From NCBI GenBank assembly GCA_019690055.1, contig JADGGF010000197.1, positions 1 through 7,836 of the forward strand: a stretch of 7,836 nucleotides of DNA, read 5' to 3'. The notes beneath the pieces are model-generated. The model did no database searches. It worked only from the letters and a program-made list of their open reading frames with translations, and was not told the DNA's origin. The position numbers and the translations under genes were made by a program. How positions within the stretch are numbered: the first letter of the stretch is position 1; every line of letters starts with the position of its first letter. This DNA is from Micromonosporaceae bacterium. Lineage in GTDB: Bacteria; Actinomycetota; Actinomycetes; Mycobacteriales; Micromonosporaceae. Below are positions 1 to 5,274 of this stretch, in pieces.

Positions 1-1
1 G

Positions 2-88
2 GCGGTCTTCCTCGCCACTATCGTGCTCTGTTGCGGCGGGGGGGGGGAAGCTGGCCAGTTGCTCTGGCTCGAGCTTCCCCCGCCGTGA
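2..88 (+). CDS. Possible C-terminal fragment of an unidentified + strand gene (membrane-type segment, CCGGGG motif)
   Basis: Frame 2 is open from the window edge to a TGA at 86-88 and encodes 28 residues. It begins with a hydrophobic run (AVFLATIVL) followed by CCGGGG and a second hydrophobic patch (QLLWLEL). Hydrophobic stretches ending in CCGGG are common in single-pass actinobacterial membrane proteins, which is why I list it. The CCGGGG segment is encoded by a run of ten Gs (38-47), so a one-base sequencing or slippage error would change the rest of the frame. The end of this frame also overlaps a strong hairpin. If real, the gene converges on the acetate symporter operon. With only 28 codons and no family recognised, it may equally be non-coding. 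Confidence 0.2.
   Translation, partial: AVFLATIVLCCGGGGEAGQLLWLELPPP
43..81. terminator. Long two-part hairpin, possible bidirectional terminator
   Basis: GGGGGAAGCT (43-52) pairs perfectly with AGCTTCCCCC (72-81). Inside it GCCAG (54-58) pairs with CTGGC (64-68) around a 5-base loop TTGCT. The two stems are separated only by G on one side and TCG on the other, so a single extended hairpin of 15 pairs is expected in either transcript direction. No T-run follows on either strand, which is usual for high-GC actinobacteria. Its place beyond the actP terminator, and at the end of the possible + strand frame, suits a boundary between convergent units. Confidence 0.45.
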
Positions 89-93
89 CCGGC

Positions 94-129
94 CATCCTG
101 GGCGGGCCGGGGCCAACCCACCCAGGATG
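94..129 (-). terminator. Terminator hairpin downstream of the DUF485-actP operon
   Basis: The arms 94-106 and 117-129 form a 13-pair stem (CATCCTGGG against CCCAGGATG, then three G-C pairs) with a 10-base loop, 14 bases past the actP stop. The one non-Watson-Crick position, 103/120, is a G-U wobble in the leftward transcript but a C-A mismatch in the rightward one. The stem is therefore better in RNA made from actP. No U-tail follows. Confidence 0.65.
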
Positions 130-143
130 ACCAGTGCACCGCC

Positions 144-1805
144 TCAGTGCGCTCCCACTCCGGTGAGAGAACGCACCTCGAGCTCGGCGTACTTTTCCGG
201 ATTCGACTCCTTCGACAGGATCGTGCCCAGCCAGCCGCACAGGAAGCCGACCGGGATCGAGATGATGCCGGGGTTCTGCAACGGGAACCAGGACCAGTCG
301 TGATCCTTGAACATGGCGCTGGCGCTGCCCGAGACGACGGGCGAGAAGAAGACCAGCACCACGGCGCTGATCAGGCCGCCGTAGATCGCCCAGAGCGCGC
401 CCCTGGTGTTGAACCGCTTCCAGAACAGCGAGTAGAGGATCGCCGGCAGGTTGCCCGACGCGGCCACGGCGAACGCCAACGCCACCAGGAAGGCGACGTT
501 GAGGTCCCGGGCCAGCACACCGAGCACAATGGACACCGCTCCGATAACCAGCGCCGACACCCGGGCGACCCGGACCTCCTGCTGCTCGGTCGCCTGGCCC
601 TTGCGCACGACGTTGGCATAGAAGTCGTGGGACAGGCTCGACGACGAGGCGAGGGTCAGTCCGGCCACGACGGCGAGGATGGTGGCGAAAGCCACCGCGG
701 CGATGACGGCGAGGAACGTCACGCCACCGAGCTCGCCGCCGAAGAACTGCACGCCCAGCGCGTTGGCGAGCTGGGGCGCGGCCGTGTTGCCGCCCGGGTT
801 CTGCGTCCGGATCGCCTCACCGCCGACAAGCGCGGCGGCGCCGAAGCCGAGCGCGAGCGTGAACAGGTAGAACGTGCCGATGATGCCGATGGCCCACAGC
901 ACGCTCCGCCGGGCCATCCGGGCCGTCGGCACGGTGTAGAAGCGGATCAGGATGTGCGGCAGGCCGGCCGTGCCGAGGACCAGCGCCATGCCCAGGGACA
1001 GCAGGTCCATCTTGTGGTAGAAGGTCTGCAGCGCGTCTCCGGCGACCTCGCGGCCGTAGACCAGACCCGGCTCCAGGAACGCGTCGCCCCGGCCGTCCTG
1101 CGTGGCGGCGTCGCCGAGCAGGCTCGACAGGTTGAACTTGTAGTGCCAGAGCACGAGCAGGGTCATCAACGCCGCGCCGAGCATCAGCATGAACGCCTTG
1201 ACGATCTGCACGTACGTCGTGCCCTTCATGCCGCCGACCGTCACGTAGATGATCATCAGGGCGCCGATGAGGATGATCGTGGCGATCTTGGCCGTGTTGG
1301 CGTCCATGCCCAGGAAGGTCGTTCCGGGCGCGATGCCCAGCAGCAGGGCGACCAGCGCGCCGGCCCCGACCATCTGTGCCAGCAGGTAGAAGATCGATAC
1401 GGTGACGGTCGAGACCGCCGCCGCGGTGCGGACGGGAGGCTGACGCATCCGGAACGCCAACACATCGGCCATCGTGTACTTGCCGGAGTTGCGCAACAGC
1501 TCCGCGACGAGCAGCAGCGCCACCAGCCAGGCGACGAGGAACCCGATCGAGTAGAGGAATCCGTCGTAGCCGTTGAGCGCGATGAGGCCGGCGATGCCCA
1601 GGAAGGAGGCGGCGGACATGTAGTCGCCGCCGATGGCCATTCCGTTCTGGAACCCGGAGAACGACCGCCCTCCGGCGTAGAAGTCGGTGGCGGTGCGGGT
1701 TTGCCGGCTGGCCCAGATCGTCAGACCCAGCGTGATCACCACGAAGATGACAAACAGCGATATGGTGATTCCCCGCTGTGTGCCGGCCGAAACCGCGTAC
1801 ATCAT
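144..1805 (-). CDS. actP: Cation/acetate symporter, ActP type (sodium:solute symporter family)
   Basis: This inner-membrane secondary transporter should take up acetate or related short monocarboxylates with a cation. It has 553 residues, against about 549 for E. coli ActP. About 13 hydrophobic segments follow the SSS plan. Family landmarks include YAGGRSFSGFQNGMAIGGDY (43-62), MSAASFLGIAG (63-73), GTAGLPHILIRFYTVP (278-293), the serine run ASSSSLSHDFY (386-396), whose region contributes to sodium site Na2 in SSS proteins, and NLPAILYSLFWKRFNTRGA (452-470). The start codon overlaps the DUF485 stop (ATGA), and a GGGGTGAG ribosome site lies about 6 bases upstream. A second ATG follows at once, so the protein may begin at residue 2. 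DUF485 plus ActP mirrors E. coli yjcH-actP. The family call is firm; the substrate is inferred, and glycolate, pyruvate or propionate remain possible. Confidence 0.93.
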   Translation of the reverse strand: MMYAVSAGTQRGITISLFVIFVVITLGLTIWASRQTRTATDFYAGGRSFSGFQNGMAIGGDYMSAASFLGIAGLIALNGYDGFLYSIGFLVAWLVALLLVAELLRNSGKYTMADVLAFRMRQPPVRTAAAVSTVTVSIFYLLAQMVGAGALVALLLGIAPGTTFLGMDANTAKIATIILIGALMIIYVTVGGMKGTTYVQIVKAFMLMLGAALMTLLVLWHYKFNLSSLLGDAATQDGRGDAFLEPGLVYGREVAGDALQTFYHKMDLLSLGMALVLGTAGLPHILIRFYTVPTARMARRSVLWAIGIIGTFYLFTLALGFGAAALVGGEAIRTQNPGGNTAAPQLANALGVQFFGGELGGVTFLAVIAAVAFATILAVVAGLTLASSSSLSHDFYANVVRKGQATEQQEVRVARVSALVIGAVSIVLGVLARDLNVAFLVALAFAVAASGNLPAILYSLFWKRFNTRGALWAIYGGLISAVVLVFFSPVVSGSASAMFKDHDWSWFPLQNPGIISIPVGFLCGWLGTILSKESNPEKYAELEVRSLTGVGAH

Positions 1806-2149
1806 GCCTGCTCACCCCGCTCCATTCGGGTACGGATCGCGTCGGCGACGGGGTCCAGCCGGCGGCTGGCGAACCGCGCGTAGAGCCACGCGATGAGGAA
1901 CGTGGTCACGAACTGCAGGATCCCGAAGACGAGCGCCACGTTGATGTTCCCGACGACCTTCGCGCCCATGAAGCCCCGGGCGTAGGCGGAGAGGATGACG
2001 TAGAGCGCGTACCAGGCGAAGAACGCGGCCGCCATCGGGAAGATGAAGCCGCGCAACGTCTTGCGCAGCGCGGCGAACTCGGGCGACCCCTGAACCGCGA
2101 CGTAGGACGTTGGGTCAGGGGGCGCTCCGGTTGCCACCTCGGTGCTCAT
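1802..2149 (-). CDS. DUF485 family small membrane protein (YjcH-like), partner of ActP
   Basis: This 115-residue protein carries the DUF485 signature: SPEFAALRK, then FPMAAAFFAWYALYVILSAY (first helix), ARGFMGAKVVGNINVALVFG, then QFVTTFLIAWLYARFA (second helix) and a charged tail DPVADAIRTRMERGEQA. It has two transmembrane segments with both ends probably cytoplasmic. DUF485 genes commonly sit directly before actP-type symporters. Its biochemical role is not settled, but an accessory or small-subunit role is usually proposed. I start at ATG 2149 because GGTGGTGGTGAG lies just upstream. An in-frame GTG at 2161 would add four residues but has no ribosome site. The stop overlaps the actP start by four bases, so the two are translationally coupled. 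The gene opens the second block of the module, behind the repeat-rich gap. Confidence 0.9.
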   Translation of the reverse strand: MSTEVATGAPPDPTSYVAVQGSPEFAALRKTLRGFIFPMAAAFFAWYALYVILSAYARGFMGAKVVGNINVALVFGILQFVTTFLIAWLYARFASRRLDPVADAIRTRMERGEQA

Positions 2150-2190
2150 GCTCACCACCACCTGAGCTAGGACGGATCTGGTTGCGGCGC

Positions 2191-2219
2191 ACGCTAGGCA
2201 GTCCGCTATCGATCAGGAA
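2191..2219 (-). promoter_or_regulatory. Tentative promoter of DUF485-actP
   Basis: On the - strand, TAGCGT (2196-2191) fits the actinobacterial -10 pattern TANNNT. A poor -35 candidate, TTCCTG (2219-2214), lies 17 bases upstream. Transcription would begin near 2184 and leave about 35 bases before the ATG. The -35 match is weak, so this is the best candidate in the gap rather than a clear promoter. Confidence 0.25.
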
Positions 2220-2243
2220 TGGGTGACGTTGCAACCGCGGGAA

Positions 2244-2274
2244 GGCTGCGCCGGCCGGCACACGGGCTGCGCCG
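2244..2274. promoter_or_regulatory. Candidate LytTR operator: 10-bp perfect direct repeat with 11-bp spacer
   Basis: GGCTGCGCCG occurs at 2244-2253 and again at 2265-2274, a 21-bp period (two helix turns). LytTR-domain regulators bind paired direct repeats of about 9-10 bp on one face of the helix. YpdB of E. coli binds a 10-bp motif repeated with an 11-bp spacer, the same geometry. The site lies 95-125 bp upstream of the DUF485 ATG, and about 60-90 bp upstream of the tentative transcription start. That suits an activator. The gene for a LytTR regulator is in the adjoining block. Binding itself is inference. Confidence 0.4.
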
Positions 2275-2310
2275 AACGGTCGGCGTTAATCCGTTCGCCG
2301 GTTGTTCGGC
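2271..2310. repeat. Competing inverted repeats in the symporter gap
   Basis: GCCGAAC (2271-2277) can pair with GTTCGGC (2304-2310), while the overlapping CGAACGG (2273-2279) can pair with CCGTTCG (2291-2297). The two pairings exclude each other. They could be a weak terminator or processing structure for the upstream symporter transcript, or an operator. Arms of 7 bp in GC-rich DNA can arise by chance. Confidence 0.25.
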
Positions 2311-2318
2311 CAGGCGCA

Positions 2319-2366
2319 GAGCGGGCCGGTACGGAGCGGGCCAGGTACGGAGCGGACCAGGTACGG
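2319..2366. repeat. Three tandem 15-16 bp direct repeats (GGTACGGAGCGG units)
   Basis: Units at 2319-2333, 2334-2349 and 2350-2365 read GAGCGGGCCGGTACG, GAGCGGGCCAGGTACG and GAGCGGACCAGGTACG. The first lacks one A; the third has one G-to-A change. GTACGG thus recurs at 2329, 2345 and 2361. The array lies 34 bp past the stop of the upstream symporter gene and 170-217 bp upstream of the DUF485 ATG. It looks like a multi-site protein-binding array, though a simple tandem duplication is possible. Confidence 0.6.
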
Positions 2367-2381
2367 AAGCGCATTCGTCCG

Positions 2382-2393
2382 GACCGTACGGTC
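2382..2393. promoter_or_regulatory. 12-bp perfect palindrome sharing the GTACGG core
   Basis: GACCGTACGGTC reads the same on both strands. Its right half, GTACGG at 2386, matches the core of the three tandem units nearby. It sits 6 bp beyond the upstream symporter stop. It could be a dimeric repressor site or part of the same operator set. As a hairpin it would have only four pairs around GTAC, so it is a poor terminator. Confidence 0.35.
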
Positions 2394-2399
2394 GGCGGC

Positions 2400-4085
2400 T
2401 CACAGGGCACGCGGGCGCAGGGCCTCGGGGGCGTGCAGGCGGAGCATAGTGAGGCCGACGGTGCTCGGCACCCGGCGGCGGGTGGCGAGCGAGACACCAA
2501 CCATCACCGTGAAGGCGAGCGGCACGGTCCACGCGCCCGGATAGTGCAGCAGGGTGGCGAGTAGACCGTCCCCCGTGTAGCCGAGGAAGGTCAACAGGAC
2601 CGCGACGGCGGCCCCACCTCCGCCGACGAGAATCCCGGCCATCGCGCCCACGTCGGTGAGGCCGCGCCACCAGATGCCGAGCACCAGCAGCGGGCAGAAC
2701 GAGGAGGCGGCCACCGCGAAGGCCAGACCAACCACCATAGATACATCGAGCGCGGCCACCGTCAACGACAGGATGAACGGCACCAGTCCGCCGATCAGGG
2801 CTCCCCGGCGGAAATCCACGACCGATCCCCGGCCGAGCACGTCGGTGGAGAAGACGCCCGCGACCGACGTGAGCAGACCCGAGGAGCTGGACAGGAAGGC
2901 CGCGAAGCCCCCGGCCGCGACCAACGCGCCGAGCAACTGCCCGGCGAGGCCGTGGCCGAGCGCGAGACCGGGCAGCACGAGCACGACCGCGTCGGTGTCG
3001 CCGGTGAGCATCAGCGCGGGCGCGTAGACCCGGCCGAGCACGCCGTAGAGGGTGGGGAACAGGTAGAACAGGCCCACCAGGCCGAGCACGACGAGCGTGG
3101 TCCGGCGTGCGGCGGCTCCGTCCGGGTTGGTGTAGAAGCGGACGAGCACATGGGGCAGCCCCATGGTGCCGAGGAACGTCGCGAAGATCAGGGAGTAGGT
3201 CGCGAAGAGCCCACCGGGGACCGTGCCGGGGTGCAGCCACCCGGTGGCATCGGGCGTGCCGGATACCTGGGGGACCGTGGCGCCGGCCGGAAAGGTCACG
3301 TCGCTGCCGGCGGCGAACGTGTGCTTGCCCGGCTGAAGGAGCCGGGGTGTCGACGAGGGCGCCACCGTGACCGTGGTCGGCGTCGTCACGGTCAATACCG
3401 CCGGCGCGTCGAAGTGGACGGTGGTGGTCGCGAGGAACGTGTTCCCCGTGGGTGGGGTCACCTCGGGCCGCCCCTGGGCCTGCCAGTGCAGCAGCAGGAA
3501 GATGACCGGCACCGCGAGCGCGGTGAGCTTGAGCCAGTACTGGAAGGCCTGGACGAAGGTGATGGACCGCATGCCACCGAGAGCGACGTTGCCGGTCACC
3601 ACGGCCGCCACCAGCAGCGAGCCGACGTAGTACGGCCAGCCCATGACGGTCTGCAGGGTCAGCCCGGCGCCCTGGAACTGGGGCACCAGATAGAGCCAGC
3701 CGATGAAGATGACGAAGACGGCCGACAGCTTGCGCATCCGCGTGGAGCCGAGCCGCAGCTCGCAGAAGTCCGGCAGCGTGAACGCTCCGGAGCGGCGCAG
3801 CGGCGCGGCCACGAACAGCAGCAGGGCGAGGTAGCCGGCGGCGAAGCCGACCGGGTACCAGAGCATGTCGACGCCCTCTTTGAGCACCAGACCGGCCACG
3901 CCGAGGAACGAGGCGGCCGAGAGGTACTCGCCGCTGATGGCCGCCGCGTTCCACCGCGGGCTGACCGTACGCGAGGCGACGAGCAGGTCGGAGGTGCTGC
4001 GGGCCAGCCGCAGGCCGTAGGCCCCGATAACCACGGTGACGGCGGTGACCGCGAGGACGGCGGGCAGCGCGTACGGGTTGACCAT
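2400..4085 (-). CDS. ActP-like sodium:solute symporter with an inserted extracytoplasmic domain
   Basis: This 561-residue second SSS symporter probably imports a small monocarboxylate; the substrate is unknown. Landmarks are WNAAAISGEYLSAASFLGVAG (45-65), GNVALGGMRSITFVQAFQYW (165-184), GTMGLPHVLVRFYTNP (306-321) and FLSSSSGLLTS (397-407), which align with the same blocks of the actP product. Residues about 203-288 form a Thr/Val/Pro-rich, helix-poor insert between two membrane segments. It resembles a beta-type domain and is missing from the downstream ActP. I start at ATG 4085, whose A is also the last base of the preceding gene's TGA (TGATG). No ribosome site is visible, so it probably depends on reinitiation. 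An upstream in-frame extension to 4205 is Arg-rich, overlaps the small protein gene and is rejected. The stop is followed by the 250-bp repeat-bearing gap. Confidence 0.9.
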   Translation of the reverse strand: MVNPYALPAVLAVTAVTVVIGAYGLRLARSTSDLLVASRTVSPRWNAAAISGEYLSAASFLGVAGLVLKEGVDMLWYPVGFAAGYLALLLFVAAPLRRSGAFTLPDFCELRLGSTRMRKLSAVFVIFIGWLYLVPQFQGAGLTLQTVMGWPYYVGSLLVAAVVTGNVALGGMRSITFVQAFQYWLKLTALAVPVIFLLLHWQAQGRPEVTPPTGNTFLATTTVHFDAPAVLTVTTPTTVTVAPSSTPRLLQPGKHTFAAGSDVTFPAGATVPQVSGTPDATGWLHPGTVPGGLFATYSLIFATFLGTMGLPHVLVRFYTNPDGAAARRTTLVVLGLVGLFYLFPTLYGVLGRVYAPALMLTGDTDAVVLVLPGLALGHGLAGQLLGALVAAGGFAAFLSSSSGLLTSVAGVFSTDVLGRGSVVDFRRGALIGGLVPFILSLTVAALDVSMVVGLAFAVAASSFCPLLVLGIWWRGLTDVGAMAGILVGGGGAAVAVLLTFLGYTGDGLLATLLHYPGAWTVPLAFTVMVGVSLATRRRVPSTVGLTMLRLHAPEALRPRAL

Positions 4086-4468
4086 CACTGTTCGGGGCGC
4101 TCGATGAGGTCGGTGAACTCCTGCTCGGTGCGCTCGGCGAGGCGGACGAAGAGCGCACCGACGCCGTAGAGGAACGGAAACGACGCCACGCCCAGCAGCA
4201 GCCACGGCAGGACGATGCCCAGGGGACGGGCGTTGGCCGCCGACGGGACGAGGGCGAACAGCAGCGGCAGGCCGCCGAGCCCGACCAGCACGATCGCCGT
4301 GAAGCGCAGCGCGTGCGCGAGCTGGGTCCGCACCAGGCCGCGCAGGAGCGCATCACCAACCGGGCTCTGTTCGGCGAACTCCGTCGATGTCGGCCGGCCG
4401 CGCGCCACCTCGGCCAGCACGATCCGGACCCGGCCCGGTGCCGGCGGTGGTTGGGTCATCTGGGTCAT
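4085..4468 (-). CDS. Small two-helix membrane protein, likely symporter accessory (unrecognised family)
   Basis: The 127-residue product has a polar N-terminus (1-52), two hydrophobic helices (about 56-74, AIVLVGLGGLPLLFALV, and about 82-109, LGIVLPWLLLGVASFPFLYG) and an acidic tail RLAERTEQEFTDLIERPEQ. Both ends should be cytoplasmic. I do not recognise the family: it lacks DUF485 motifs such as GNINV and the FPM/WY block. Its size, two-helix plan and position directly before a symporter match DUF485 and the small subunits of other SSS transporters (DUF4212, YhdT-type DUF997), so an accessory role is inferred. The start ATG overlaps the response-regulator stop (ATGA). A second ATG at 4459 is an alternative. 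Neither has a clear ribosome site, and translational coupling is likely. Confidence 0.8.
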   Translation of the reverse strand: MTQMTQPPPAPGRVRIVLAEVARGRPTSTEFAEQSPVGDALLRGLVRTQLAHALRFTAIVLVGLGGLPLLFALVPSAANARPLGIVLPWLLLGVASFPFLYGVGALFVRLAERTEQEFTDLIERPEQ

Positions 4469-5274
4469 CGGGCCCAGGCCTGCTTCGCGGCGCGGACCAG
4501 CCGGTCCTTGAGCTCCCGGGTGTGCCGGCGGGCCACCGGCAGCGCACGGCCGTCGATCACGACGACGTAGCCGCTGTTGGTGACCCGCAGCTCGTCGATC
4601 AGGTGCAGGGCCACCAGGTAGGAGCGATGGATCCGGACGAATCCCGCGTCGGCCCAGCGCTCGGCGAGCGTGGCCAGTGGAATCCGGACCAGGTGCGAGC
4701 CGTCCGCGGTGTGCAGTCGCGCGTAGTCGCCCTGAGCCTCCACCCAGCGCACGGCCGATCGCGGCAGCAGCCGGGTCGTGCCCGCGAGCTCGACCGGGAT
4801 CGTCGGGTCCTCCTCGCGAGCGAGGTGGCTGGCGACAGCGGGGTGGCTGGGCACCAGGCGGTTGGCGAGTACGCGCCGCAACGACTCGCTGATCCGCTCG
4901 GGCTGGACCGGCTTGCGGACGTAGTCGGCCACGCCGAGGTCGAACGCCTCGGCCGCCCGGTCGTCGTAGGCGGTGACGAAGACGACCTCGGGTGGGCGGG
5001 CGAACCGGCGCAGCACGCGGGCCAGCTCCATGCCGTCCAGGCCAGGCATGCGAATATCAAGAAAAACCGCGTCGATGTCGGCGTCCCGCAGGACGCGCAA
5101 CGCGCCGGCCACGTCGCCGGCCGTGCTCACCGTGGCCACGCGTGGGTCGCGGCGCAGCAGGTAGGCGAGCTCGTCCAACGCCGGCGGCTCGTCGTCGACG
5201 GCGAGGACCCGCAGGAAGGCGGTTCCCACGGGTGTTGCGGTGGCCGCGCCCGCACCGGCGGTTCTGTCGGTCAT
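4465..5274 (-). CDS. LytTR-family response regulator
   Basis: This 269-residue cytoplasmic transcription regulator has a receiver domain (about 21-136) and a C-terminal LytTR DNA-binding domain (about 165-267). Receiver residues are intact: acidic pair D27/D28, phospho-acceptor D73 in FLDIRMPG, T101 and K121 before proline. LytTR landmarks are VRWVEAQGDYARLHT, FVRIHRSYLVALHLIDEL and LPVARRHTRELKDRL. The start at 5274 is fixed by a consensus GGAGGT six bases upstream and by the ATGA overlap with the kinase stop. It should be phosphorylated by the kinase encoded immediately upstream and bind direct repeats. The closest candidate is 2244-2274, before DUF485-actP. LytTR regulators BtsR and YpdB control pyruvate-related transporters; that this one controls the linked symporters is inference. 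Confidence 0.93.
   Translation of the reverse strand: MTDRTAGAGAATATPVGTAFLRVLAVDDEPPALDELAYLLRRDPRVATVSTAGDVAGALRVLRDADIDAVFLDIRMPGLDGMELARVLRRFARPPEVVFVTAYDDRAAEAFDLGVADYVRKPVQPERISESLRRVLANRLVPSHPAVASHLAREEDPTIPVELAGTTRLLPRSAVRWVEAQGDYARLHTADGSHLVRIPLATLAERWADAGFVRIHRSYLVALHLIDELRVTNSGYVVVIDGRALPVARRHTRELKDRLVRAAKQAWAR

Noticed and set aside
147..1883. Long + strand open frame antisense to actP
   Set aside because: Its product is Arg/His/Gln/Glu-rich without any domain, and the opposite strand encodes a clear ActP. High GC content leaves stop codons rare in shadow frames.
2228..2235. GTTGCAAC palindrome as an operator
   Set aside because: Only 8 bp with no extension or second copy; too short to support.
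2319..2366. CRISPR array
   Set aside because: Units are contiguous 15-16 bp copies with no unique spacers and no cas genes.
2952..4169. Long + strand open frame antisense to the first symporter
   Set aside because: Low-complexity charged translation typical of a shadow; the - strand has full SSS motifs.
4086..4205. 40-residue N-terminal extension of the first symporter
   Set aside because: Arg/His-rich and overlapping the 127-residue protein gene; the TGATG junction gives a natural start at 4085.
2206..4359. Longest open frame on the - strand, overlapping the first symporter and the small protein
   Set aside because: Arg/Pro/Ala-rich translation with no domain; it runs through the symporter in another frame and across the repeat-rich gap.
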